This document shows positions 35,742 through 43,393 of a DNA stretch of 64,000 nucleotides, one piece after another (within the stretch, counting starts at the first letter, position 1; each line of letters begins with the position of its first letter). Origin of the DNA: an uncultured Bacteroidales bacterium (lineage in GTDB: Bacteria; Bacteroidota; Bacteroidia; Bacteroidales; Muribaculaceae); assembly GCA_902776435.1 (NCBI GenBank), contig CACYQB010000008.1, forward strand, positions 37,217 through 101,216, written 5' to 3'. The notes beneath the pieces were generated by a model that made no database searches, was not told the DNA's origin, and saw only the letters and a program-made list of their open reading frames with translations. Both the position numbers and the translations under genes were made by a program.

Positions 35742-36830
35742 CTATAGCAGGGTGTGGATGAATGCGGATATCATCGGGGTGTGGCGGCGGACGTCGCGGT
35801 AAAGGGTGAGTTGGTTGCGGGCTCGGTCCAGATTGTGGGTGGGATACTTGATTTTGTAGTAGGTGTCGCCGTTGATGTAATCAGCCAGGAAGCGCACACA
35901 CTGCATGAAGGGGAACAGGGCGACGGCATAGGGAAGCATCTCGATTTCGATAGGCGTGAGGAAGTCGCGGGCCGACTCCAGATAGCCGGTCGTGAAGGCC
36001 TTGAAGATCTCTTGGTTGAAACCCACACGGGAGATGTTTGGGTCGTCTTCGGCGGTGAAGTTGGCACCGGTGCGCAGGAAGTCGCCGTAGTCCGAGAAAA
36101 TGAATGACGGCATCACAGTGTCGAGGTCGATGACGCACAGCACCTGGCCCTGCTGATCAAAGAGCATGTTGTTGACCTTGGTGTCGCAGTGGCAGATGCG
36201 TTTGGGCAACTTGCCCTCGCGGTAGAGCCGTTCGGCCTGGCACATCTCCTCGGCATCACGCTCCAGTTCGTCAACGATGACACGCACCCCGTCAAGACGG
36301 CTTGCAGTATCGTTGGCGACGGCCTCTCGTAGTTGGCGCATACGCAGTTCCATGTTGTGGAAGTCGGGGATAGTCTCGCCCAGCGGCTCGGGCACATCGA
36401 CCAGCATTTTTTCAAAGTTGCCGAAGGCCTTGCCGCAATCATAAGCGCTTTCAGGAGTGACGGCCTCACGTGTGACGGAATCGGGGATATATACCATCAC
36501 ACGCCAGTAGCGGTCGGCCTCGTCGCGATAGTAGGTCTTGCCACTGAGGGCTTTGACGAACTGCAGCACACGGCGGTCGATGTCGGTAGTATTGCAAGCT
36601 TCCAGCTTGCTGCGGATGTGGGCCGTCACCACTTCGATGTTGTGCTGCAGCAGGTCCACATCCTGAAAGATGGCGTTGTTGATGCGCTGGAGCACATAGT
36701 CGGGCGCTTCGCCGTCAGTGACAACGTGATAAGTGTCGTTGATGAGGCCGTTACCCAGCGGCTTGACCTCCTTGACGGAGCCTGATATCTCAAATTGCGC
36801 CAGAATGCCAGCGATATCGATTGTTTCCAT
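35742..36830 (-). CDS. APH-fold sugar kinase (N-acetylhexosamine kinase-like)
   Basis: A 362-residue aminoglycoside-phosphotransferase-fold kinase. The N-terminal lobe has VKEVKPLGNGLINDTYHV, the catalytic loop is CHCDTKVNNMLFD (Asp in HCD), and the metal site is VLCVIDLDTVMPS. This pattern matches NahK-like N-acetylhexosamine 1-kinases. Its upstream neighbour, 26 bp away on the same strand, is a GH109 enzyme that releases GalNAc, so phosphorylation of the freed GalNAc at C1 is a reasonable inference. I chose ATG at 36830; the longer frame begins with GTG inside a repeat. Confidence 0.8.
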   Translation of the reverse strand: METIDIAGILAQFEISGSVKEVKPLGNGLINDTYHVVTDGEAPDYVLQRINNAIFQDVDLLQHNIEVVTAHIRSKLEACNTTDIDRRVLQFVKALSGKTYYRDEADRYWRVMVYIPDSVTREAVTPESAYDCGKAFGNFEKMLVDVPEPLGETIPDFHNMELRMRQLREAVANDTASRLDGVRVIVDELERDAEEMCQAERLYREGKLPKRICHCDTKVNNMLFDQQGQVLCVIDLDTVMPSFIFSDYGDFLRTGANFTAEDDPNISRVGFNQEIFKAFTTGYLESARDFLTPIEIEMLPYAVALFPFMQCVRFLADYINGDTYYKIKYPTHNLDRARNQLTLYRDVRRHTPMISAFIHTLL

Positions 36831-36832
36831 TT

Positions 36833-36862
36833 TCACTAATCTCTAATCACTAACCTCTAATC
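36833..36862. repeat. Heptad repeat array 2
   Basis: On the minus strand, four 7-bp units G(A/G)TTAG(A/T). It fills nearly the whole gap between the GH109 and kinase genes, and the GH109 stop codon (TAG) lies inside it. Confidence 0.65.
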
Positions 36863-38392
36863 AGCATCTTTAGATGCTTTTTCCCAGTACTTGGCGCCTT
36901 TGGCTTTCAGTTGCTTGGTGAAGGCTTCGGCCGCGGCGCGTGTCGCAGCCTCGTCCTCGGGCTTTGCCCAAGCATGGCGGTAGCCACGGAACCTGCTCCA
37001 CTCGCCTCGGGTAAAATCGGGCACCTGTACGGGCTTGTTGCCGTTGTTCATCGAGAGGCTGCCCAGTTCGGCCAAGCAGCACCATTCGGCCAGGTCATAC
37101 ACGTCAATGTCTAGTGGTAGCCCGTTCTGCAGGCAATAGACCAGTCGCGAGTCCATGATGAAATCCATGCCACCATGGCCACCCACTTCCTTGGCCTCCT
37201 CGCCATAGCGTTTCACAAGCGGCGAGGTGAACCTCTGCAGGAGTGCCTCGGTATCCTCTTTGCTCAGATAGGAATGGCCCGTATAGTCCTTGCTGACGTT
37301 GACACCGGCCTTTTTCATCACCTCGCTGGCCAGCGCGAATCCCTCGACGGGATATTTGTTGACAAAGCCCTTGGTGCCAGTGAGCTGGTACATGCGGTTA
37401 TAGGGTTGCGGCGTCATCACGTTGTGATGAATCTCGATGACCTTGCCGCGCTCGGTTGAGATGAGTGTAGTGGTGTGGTCACCGTTCTTGAAGTCGGTGC
37501 AATACTCACCTGCGCGAGCCTTGAACAGTTCCTGGCCGTTGAAGGAGCGGGTATCCATCGCCACAAGCGTTCTCATGCGGTCGCCGCGGTGAAGGTTAAG
37601 CACTTGCGCGATGGGGCCCAGACCATGGGTAGGATAAACGTCACCGCGGAACTTGCTATTGTAATCCAGACGCCAGCCCAGTTTGTCATCGTCACCATTT
37701 TTCCAATATTCGTCCCAATAGGGCGACAACTCGTGGCGATAAGCCCCTTGCACATAAATCACTTGGCCCAGAAGCCCCCTCTGAGCCATGTAAAGGGAGT
37801 TGAGCTCAAAGAAGTCATAACAGCAGTTCTCGAGCATCATCACGTGCAGGCGCTTGCTCTCGCTCAGGTTGATAAGCGACCAGATTTCGTTCAGGTTCAT
37901 CGCCGAGGGGACCTCGATGGCCACGTGATGGCCATGTTCCAGTGCCTCACGCGCCACCAGGTAGTGATGAAGCCAGTCGGTGGCGATATACACCAGGTCG
38001 ATGTCGTTGCGGCGGCACAGGTCCTTGTAGCCGTCCTCGCCGTAATACACGTCGGCAGCGGGCATAGAGGCTTTGCGCAGGATGTCTTGGCAGGCTTCGG
38101 CACGGTCCCGCTCATGGTCACACAGCGCTTTCACCTCAATACCGGGGATATGGGTCCAGCGCTCCACAGCATCAGGGCCACGCATGCCTAATCCGACGAA
38201 GGCAACCCTCACGACAGGAATTTTCTCAACTGTAAGTCCCAGCGCCGACCGCTGACCACCAGGTCGCTCAGGCACCTCGGTCACGATGGTCCCGTCCTTG
38301 ATGGTGTAAGGCCAGTTGAACTGCGCCAATGCGCTTAATGACATAAGCGCAAACATTGCTAACACAAGTGCTATTTTTTCTCTGAAATTCAT
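36857..38392 (-). CDS. GH109-family glycosidase (alpha-N-acetylgalactosaminidase-like)
   Basis: A 511-residue exported protein. The signal peptide is near residues 1-23 (MNFREKIALVLAMFALMSLS). The Rossmann fold of the Gfo/Idh/MocA group follows (RVAFVGLGMRGPDAVERW near residue 62), then DIDLVYIATDWLHHYLVARE and HVAIEVPSAMN. The ENCCYDFFELN and GAYRHELSPYWDEYW segments match GH109. These enzymes bind NAD+ and remove terminal alpha-GalNAc, as from blood group A or mucin glycans, by an oxidation-elimination mechanism. It precedes a sugar kinase on the same strand, suggesting a GalNAc salvage pair. Confidence 0.88.
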   Translation of the reverse strand: MNFREKIALVLAMFALMSLSALAQFNWPYTIKDGTIVTEVPERPGGQRSALGLTVEKIPVVRVAFVGLGMRGPDAVERWTHIPGIEVKALCDHERDRAEACQDILRKASMPAADVYYGEDGYKDLCRRNDIDLVYIATDWLHHYLVAREALEHGHHVAIEVPSAMNLNEIWSLINLSESKRLHVMMLENCCYDFFELNSLYMAQRGLLGQVIYVQGAYRHELSPYWDEYWKNGDDDKLGWRLDYNSKFRGDVYPTHGLGPIAQVLNLHRGDRMRTLVAMDTRSFNGQELFKARAGEYCTDFKNGDHTTTLISTERGKVIEIHHNVMTPQPYNRMYQLTGTKGFVNKYPVEGFALASEVMKKAGVNVSKDYTGHSYLSKEDTEALLQRFTSPLVKRYGEEAKEVGGHGGMDFIMDSRLVYCLQNGLPLDIDVYDLAEWCCLAELGSLSMNNGNKPVQVPDFTRGEWSRFRGYRHAWAKPEDEAATRAAAEAFTKQLKAKGAKYWEKASKDAD

Positions 38393-38427
38393 ACTTATAG
38401 TGGCATTTGATGATAACTTTACGGGAA

Positions 38428-38435
38428 CAAATATA
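38428..38435 (-). promoter_or_regulatory. -7 promoter box for the GH109 gene
   Basis: TATATTTG on the minus strand, 35 bp before the ATG at 38392. Confidence 0.55.
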
Positions 38436-38573
38436 GCAACAATTCAGCAGTTTAGCCCACTGAACTGAAATTTTTAAAAGAAAAACCACTAGTGATGACA
38501 AATCCCACCTTAAACGCAGCACAATTGAATGAACACTCTGCTTAATGATTTATCATCTCGATGGCAATAAATA

Positions 38574-38589
38574 ATATCGCGCGCGATAT
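38574..38589. promoter_or_regulatory. 16-bp palindrome upstream of the redox operon (candidate operator)
   Basis: ATATCGCGCGCGATAT is a perfect palindrome about 105 bp before the gpx ATG. The operon encodes a MarR-type regulator, so this is a candidate operator, by inference only. Confidence 0.45.
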
Positions 38590-38694
38590 ATTGTTAAACT
38601 ATCTTAATGTTGGGTATAAATCGCTTGCGAAATAACATATTTGCAGTAACTTAGCGCCATAAATGGCAAAACAGTAATTAAAAGAGATAAAAAA

Positions 38695-39240
38695 ATGACA
38701 AAGATTTATGACTTCAAAGCTCTGACGAGCAGAGGTAAAGAGATTAACTTCAAGGAGTTTGAGGGCAAGGTGCTGTTGATTGTAAATACCGCCAGCAAGT
38801 GCGGTTTTACGCCCCAATTTGCAGGACTGGAAGAACTCAACCAGAAGTATAAGGACAAGGGACTGGTCATCATCGGCTTCCCCTGCAATCAGTTTAAGGA
38901 GCAGGATCCCGGCTCTGACGGAGAGATTGAGGAATTCTGCCAGTTGAACTACGGCGTGACCTTCCAGATCATGAAGAAGACAGATGTGAACGGCGCTAAT
39001 GCTGAGCCCATCTTCGAGTATCTGAAATCACAGGCCCCCACCGAGGAGTACCACGGTCTTAAGGCCAAGGGTGCCGCATTGCTCTTCAAGACCCTCAGCA
39101 ACAGTGTGGAGAAGGACAGCGACATCAAGTGGAATTTCACCAAGTTCCTGATTTCCAAGGACGGTGAGACCATTAAGCGCTATGCTCCCACCACCGAGCC
39201 TAAGGACTTTGAGAAAGACGTTGAAGCCATGCTGGCTTAA
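38695..39240 (+). CDS. Glutathione-peroxidase-family thiol peroxidase
   Basis: A 181-residue GPx-fold enzyme with a cysteine (not selenocysteine) in NTASKCGFTPQF (Cys36), the Gln-containing GFPCNQFKEQDPGSDGEI (near residue 62), and WNFTKFLISKDGE near residue 142. It reduces hydrogen peroxide or lipid peroxides, in bacteria usually with thioredoxin. It is the first gene of a run of tightly spaced redox genes (gpx, MarR regulator, small protein, GPx-nitroreductase fusion, flavin reductase, CPBP, flavodoxin, small membrane protein). No signal peptide, so it is cytoplasmic. Confidence 0.92.
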   Translation: MTKIYDFKALTSRGKEINFKEFEGKVLLIVNTASKCGFTPQFAGLEELNQKYKDKGLVIIGFPCNQFKEQDPGSDGEIEEFCQLNYGVTFQIMKKTDVNGANAEPIFEYLKSQAPTEEYHGLKAKGAALLFKTLSNSVEKDSDIKWNFTKFLISKDGETIKRYAPTTEPKDFEKDVEAMLA

Positions 39241-39249
39241 AACATTGTC

Positions 39250-39690
39250 ATGTACGCAGAATTACAATTAGATAATCAAGTCTGCTTCCGCCTCTATACG
39301 GCAGCAAGGTTGGTCACGCAGGCCTATGCGCCAATGCTGACGGAACTGGGTATCACCTATCCGCAGTATCTGGTGCTGATGGTGCTTTGGGAGAAGGACT
39401 GCCAGCCCGTGAATGACATCGCCCGTCGGCTGCTGCTGGAGACCAACACCGTGACGCCACTGCTCCAACGCATGGAGAAACTCGGGATTATCAGCCGCAA
39501 AAGGGGGGAGCAAGACAAGCGTCAACACCTAGTCAGCCTAACAGTAAAAGGTCGTGACATGGAACAAAAAGCCTACAGCCTCATTCCTGCCGGCATGAGT
39601 GAGCAACTCGCTTCATGCCCGCTGAAACTTGAGGATTATCAGCGCCTCGTTCAAGAACTTGACTCAATTATTAACACGTTTAAAAAATAA
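39250..39690 (+). CDS. MarR-family transcriptional regulator
   Basis: A 146-residue winged-helix regulator. The pattern is typical: LGITYPQYLVLMVLWEKD near residue 38, recognition region VNDIARRLLLETNTVTPLLQ near residue 55, and the wing ISRKRGEQDKRQHLVSLTVK near residue 80. OhrR/MarR-type members sense organic peroxides through an N-terminal cysteine; here a cysteine is present at residue 9 (DNQVCFRLY), in the right area. It lies 9 bp after gpx, so it probably controls this redox operon. Confidence 0.92.
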   Translation: MYAELQLDNQVCFRLYTAARLVTQAYAPMLTELGITYPQYLVLMVLWEKDCQPVNDIARRLLLETNTVTPLLQRMEKLGIISRKRGEQDKRQHLVSLTVKGRDMEQKAYSLIPAGMSEQLASCPLKLEDYQRLVQELDSIINTFKK

Positions 39691-39697
39691 AGGAATT

Positions 39698-39883
39698 ATG
39701 GCACATCAATGCGAAAACTGCAAATTCCGTGCACACTATGACCAGAAACCCAACTCCCTGTTGGGCCGCTTCTGGCGTTGGCACATCAACTTCTGTCCAG
39801 GCTGGAAAGGCTACTTTACCAGCCTGAACAACGAACAAAAGGATGAAATCCGCACCAAGTATCAATTCACCAAATATCAGTAA
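39698..39883 (+). CDS. Small 61-residue CxxC protein
   Basis: A short protein beginning MAHQCENCKFRAHYD with a CxxC pair and a further Cys near residue 34 (HINFCPGWKGYF). The ATG at 39698 has a purine-rich site (AAAGGA) upstream and lies 7 bp after the MarR stop codon; the longer frame overlaps marR. A redox or metal role is suggested by the CxxC and by its place in the operon, but the family is not known to me. Confidence 0.7.
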   Translation: MAHQCENCKFRAHYDQKPNSLLGRFWRWHINFCPGWKGYFTSLNNEQKDEIRTKYQFTKYQ

Positions 39884-39885
39884 CG

Positions 39886-41025
39886 ATGATGAAGAAAATA
39901 ATATTTGGCTTTATGGCTATCATGAGCGTGATGGGTATGTCGGCCCAAAGTATCTATGACCTCACAGTGAAGGACGACTTGGGTCGTGATGTGTCTCTTG
40001 CCGACTATAAGGGTAAGGTCATGCTGATTGTGAACACTGCCACGCGTTGCGGTTTCACGCCCCAATATGATGAACTAGAGGCTCTCTACGAGAAGTACCA
40101 TGCCGATGGCTTTGAAATTCTGGACTTCCCGTGCAACCAGTTCGGCGAGCAGGCTCCCGGCAGCATCGAGGAGATTCACCAATTCTGCACGGCTAACTTC
40201 AACATCCAGTTCCCACAGTTCGACAAGATTGACGTGAATGGAGCCAATGAGTCACCATTGTTCACCTACTTGAAGGCGCAGAAGGGCTTTGGCGGTTTTG
40301 ACCTCAACGACCAGAGGGGCAAATTCATGGACGAGATGCTGCGCAAGCAGGATGCCGACTACGACAAGAAGAGTGACATCAAGTGGAACTTCACTAAGTT
40401 TCTTGTTTCCCGTGACGGTCGTGTCGTGAAACGCTACGAGCCTACGGACAAGATGGCTGACATCGATGCCGCCATTCAGATTGAGATGAATCCCGTCCTG
40501 AGCAACATCATGGCCCGTCGCTCAATTCGCAAGTATTCGGACAAGCCTGTCGAGCATGAGAAACTGGAGATGGTGGTCTGTGCCGGCATCAACGCCCCGA
40601 GTGGCATGAACCGCCAGCCGTGGATTGTCCGCGTCGTGGAAGACCAGCAGCTGATTGCCGACGTGACCGAAGTCTATAAACGCCATAACCCCGAGCAGGT
40701 GAAACGCGACAAGGATTTCAAGAACATGTTCCGCAATGCTCCTAACCTCATCTGCGTCTGCACACCCGCCGAAGGTGGCGGCGAACTCAATGCCGGCTTG
40801 CTGGGAGAGAACATGATGCTGGCGGCTCAGTCGATGGGACTCGGGACCTGCTGTCTGGGCGGCCCTGTGCGCTTCCTGAACGCGAATGCCGACGCCAAGT
40901 TCTTCCTTGAGCGTCTTAACATCCCCGAGGGCTACAAACTGAACTACATCCTTGCCATCGGTTATCCCGACGAGCAACCTGAGGCCAAACCCCGTGATGC
41001 CTCTAAAGTACAATATATTAAGTAA
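39886..41025 (+). CDS. Exported glutathione peroxidase-nitroreductase fusion
   Basis: A 379-residue two-domain protein. Residues 1-21 (MMKKIIFGFMAIMSVMGMSA) are a signal peptide. Residues about 23-190 form a GPx domain (TATRCGFTPQYDE, Cys55; DFPCNQFGEQAPGSIEE; WNFTKFLVSRDGR). Residues about 200-379 form a nitroreductase domain (MARRSIRKYSDKPVEHEKLE, GINAPSGMNRQPWIVRVV, MMLAAQSMGLGTCCLGGPV). The frame runs without interruption through both. The fusion suggests a flavin-dependent reductase that supplies electrons to the peroxidase, by inference. The start may be 39886 or 39889. Confidence 0.85.
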   Translation: MMKKIIFGFMAIMSVMGMSAQSIYDLTVKDDLGRDVSLADYKGKVMLIVNTATRCGFTPQYDELEALYEKYHADGFEILDFPCNQFGEQAPGSIEEIHQFCTANFNIQFPQFDKIDVNGANESPLFTYLKAQKGFGGFDLNDQRGKFMDEMLRKQDADYDKKSDIKWNFTKFLVSRDGRVVKRYEPTDKMADIDAAIQIEMNPVLSNIMARRSIRKYSDKPVEHEKLEMVVCAGINAPSGMNRQPWIVRVVEDQQLIADVTEVYKRHNPEQVKRDKDFKNMFRNAPNLICVCTPAEGGGELNAGLLGENMMLAAQSMGLGTCCLGGPVRFLNANADAKFFLERLNIPEGYKLNYILAIGYPDEQPEAKPRDASKVQYIK

Positions 41026-41045
41026 CCATAATAACTATTAGCTCT

Positions 41046-41609
41046 ATGAAAAGTTTTGGATCAAAACCGTGGATTCTTCCACAACCCGTATTGATTATTG
41101 GTACCTACGACATGTATGGCAAGCCTAATGCCATGAACGCGGCATGGGGCGGGCAGTGGGATAATGGCGAAATCATGATTTCGCTTGGCTCTCACGCCAC
41201 GACCGACAATCTCAAGAACAACCGCGACCTGACTGTTGCCTTTGCCACCGCCCAAACCATGGTGGCAGCTGACTACGTGGGCATTACCAGTGGCCGCGAC
41301 ACGACCGACAAGATGGAAAAGACCGGATGGACTGTCGAGAAGGCTCCCAACGTGAATGCCCCGATGTTCAAGGAGTTCCCGATGACACTGGAATGTCGTG
41401 TGAAGGAGAAACTCGATGAGTCAGAACATGGCTATAACCTCGTGGCCCAGATTGTCAACGTCCTCTGCGATGAAAAATACCTGGCAATCGACGGCGAACC
41501 CGACGTGGAGAAAATGGAAATTATCACCTTCGACCCCATTCACCACACCTACATCCAGTTGGGAAAGAAGGTTGGTAACGCTTTCGCCGACGGCGCTCAA
41601 ATAAAGTGA
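41046..41609 (+). CDS. Flavin reductase-like (FMN-binding) protein
   Basis: A 187-residue protein of the flavin reductase/FMN-binding split-barrel group: PVLIIGTYDMYGKPNAMNAA near residue 14, then the FMN-site-like SLGSHATTDNLKNNRDLTVA and ADYVGITSGRDTTDKMEKTG. It probably binds FMN and reduces a flavin or another small substrate with NAD(P)H. It lies in the redox operon, 20 bp after the GPx-nitroreductase gene, so it may feed reduced flavin to the neighbours. No signal peptide. Confidence 0.85.
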   Translation: MKSFGSKPWILPQPVLIIGTYDMYGKPNAMNAAWGGQWDNGEIMISLGSHATTDNLKNNRDLTVAFATAQTMVAADYVGITSGRDTTDKMEKTGWTVEKAPNVNAPMFKEFPMTLECRVKEKLDESEHGYNLVAQIVNVLCDEKYLAIDGEPDVEKMEIITFDPIHHTYIQLGKKVGNAFADGAQIK

Positions 41610-41640
41610 GAATCATGAGTAAGGAAGGAGACTTGACGGC

Positions 41641-42459
41641 ATGAACAAATTTGTCAGCCTTCTCAAGCCCCTAATGCCGATACTCGCAGCGGCATACAGC
41701 ACTGCACTCATCTATATCACTGCATGGCCGACAGACAGTGACTCGCCAGGTTTTGGTGGCGAGTTATTGTCGTGGCTGCTTACATTGGCAGGAATCGGGC
41801 TGACGCTGTTTCTCATTCAACGGGTAGAGCCGAAATTGTTCCCAACCGCCAGACAGTTTCAGATCAAGTCGCCAGTGGTCCTTGTCATTATTGGGCTGTT
41901 ATTCATTGCTCCGCTCTGGTTTGTCGCAAAGGAATATATCATATACGGTCTGACGAGGCTCGTTCACTATGTGCAGATGGAACCGTTGACTTACTCGGCT
42001 CCAGAACTACGCGAGGATTTGCTGGCCAGTGTTCATGCCGTATTGCTTGCCCCAATACTGGAAGAATTATGTTTCAGGCAAATGGCCATCTCGCCCTTCC
42101 GCAGCCGTAGCGCTCAGCTGGTTGTCTGTGTGATAATGGCCCTGTTGTTCGGAATGCTCCACGTGCGGAATTTCCTTGGGGCATTCATTGATGCCCTGTT
42201 CTACGGGGCGATATTCATCTGGTCACGAAACATCTGGAACAGCGTGGCGCTCCATGCGGGCTGTAATCTGACGGCAACGCTGCTTGCGGTCTATTGCTGT
42301 TTAGGCCTTGGTGACTTGCGGATAGCGAAAACACCTGTTATCATCCTGCCTGACACGAAAATTGTCCTCGGCAGCATTGTCTTGTGTATTGCGGGGATTC
42401 TGCTAATCAACACAAAGAGAAAAAAACAACATAACGAACAAAGAACTATACCATCATGA
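41641..42459 (+). CDS. CPBP-family intramembrane metalloprotease
   Basis: A 272-residue membrane protein with about seven or eight hydrophobic segments. The CPBP/Abi motifs are visible: EELCFRQMAISPFR (EExxxR, near residue 140) and FGMLHVRNFLGAFIDALFYG (near residue 170), plus a later HAGCNL near residue 205. These residues bind the catalytic metal in the membrane. Members process CAAX-type or other membrane substrates, or protect against bacteriocins. The end overlaps the next gene (ATGA). Confidence 0.85.
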   Translation: MNKFVSLLKPLMPILAAAYSTALIYITAWPTDSDSPGFGGELLSWLLTLAGIGLTLFLIQRVEPKLFPTARQFQIKSPVVLVIIGLLFIAPLWFVAKEYIIYGLTRLVHYVQMEPLTYSAPELREDLLASVHAVLLAPILEELCFRQMAISPFRSRSAQLVVCVIMALLFGMLHVRNFLGAFIDALFYGAIFIWSRNIWNSVALHAGCNLTATLLAVYCCLGLGDLRIAKTPVIILPDTKIVLGSIVLCIAGILLINTKRKKQHNEQRTIPS

Positions 42460-43100
42460 AAAAGATTATCATTATCGATGGAGGCCCGAGAAAGATTTTC
42501 AACACGGCCTCGATGCTAAAGAAGTTCGCCGAGGGAGCAAGTTCGGTGAGCAGTGAGATTGAAGTCAAGACAGTGCGCCTGTATGACCTCGACTACAAGG
42601 GCTGCATGTCGTGCATGGCCTGTAAAATCAAGGGCAGGGCATCTAATGTCTGCAAATTCAAGGATGCGCTGACACCTGTCCTTGAAGAGATTGCCCAAGC
42701 AGATGGCCTGGTGCTGGGCTCGCCGATATATTTTGGCGACGTGACGGGACAGATGCGCACCTTCCTGGAGAGACTGGCATTCCCCTGGCTCTCCTATAAC
42801 GACTACAGCATGACGGCACCCAAGCGGATGCCCGTAGTGCTGCTGGAGACCATGAACGGGACGCCCGAAAGGAACAACAGCCAGGGTTATGGCTCGATGG
42901 AGTACTGCATCAAGACTGCCCTGGGTGAACCCGAGCGCCTGATAGCCTACAACACCTATCAAGTGAAGAATTACGACAACTTCGAACTGGCAGGCTTCTC
43001 AGAGGAGGCCAAACGCAAGTATCGCGACGGACATTGGGAGCTGGACTTGCAGAAGGCCTATGACACAGGCAAGCGCATGGCCGAGAAAATTCTGGGATGA
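42456..43100 (+). CDS. Flavodoxin-family NAD(P)H-dependent oxidoreductase
   Basis: A 214-residue flavoprotein of the NADPH-dependent FMN-reductase / iron-sulfur-flavoprotein type. The FMN-phosphate loop is IIIIDGGPRKIFNTASML (residues 4-21). A cysteine cluster, LDYKGCMSCMACKIKGRASN, then a further Cys (VCKFKD), resembles the iron-sulfur flavoprotein cluster. The QADGLVLGSPIYFGDVTGQM stretch is the second FMN-binding loop. It overlaps its neighbours on both sides by four bases, so it is translated in a coupled chain. Confidence 0.88.
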   Translation: MKKIIIIDGGPRKIFNTASMLKKFAEGASSVSSEIEVKTVRLYDLDYKGCMSCMACKIKGRASNVCKFKDALTPVLEEIAQADGLVLGSPIYFGDVTGQMRTFLERLAFPWLSYNDYSMTAPKRMPVVLLETMNGTPERNNSQGYGSMEYCIKTALGEPERLIAYNTYQVKNYDNFELAGFSEEAKRKYRDGHWELDLQKAYDTGKRMAEKILG

Positions 43101-43384
43101 CATCCAACTCACCAAAAGGCACAATCCTACGCCTGTGGCATAAGTTGAAGTCCTTGCTACAGTCACTCTCGTTCAGGACCGGTGTCGTCGTGCTGGTGTG
43201 CTGCATACCGTTCTATATACTGTCCTTTGCCCAAATGCTGCTACCCATCAGCGTTACGGCAAAGGGCGTATTATGGACGATACTCTTCGGTCTAGCCAAG
43301 ACCTGCCAATACGGAGGCTTGACAATCCTCGGCGTCGAAGGCTACAAACGCCTCAAAAACAAACTCAAACGCAAAACTAAATAA
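43097..43384 (+). CDS. Small membrane protein (transporter-suffix-like)
   Basis: A 95-residue protein with two membrane segments (about residues 28-48 and 55-77) and a strongly basic tail (YKRLKNKLKRKTK). The pattern FRTGVVVLVCCIPFYILSF followed by PISVTAKGVLWTILFGLA resembles the transporter-suffix-like small membrane proteins. Its start overlaps the flavodoxin-family stop codon. The role is unknown; it ends the redox operon, 9 bp before the GH97 gene. Confidence 0.6.
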   Translation: MTSNSPKGTILRLWHKLKSLLQSLSFRTGVVVLVCCIPFYILSFAQMLLPISVTAKGVLWTILFGLAKTCQYGGLTILGVEGYKRLKNKLKRKTK

Positions 43385-43393
43385 TACTGCAAC

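Larger units (their letters stand above)
38393..38694. other. Divergent intergenic region between GH109 and the redox operon
   Basis: 302 bp containing a -7 box for GH109 (38428-38435) and a 16-bp perfect palindrome (38574-38589). A weak -7-like CATATTTG is at 38636-38643 before gpx. No ORF is seen. Confidence 0.55.
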
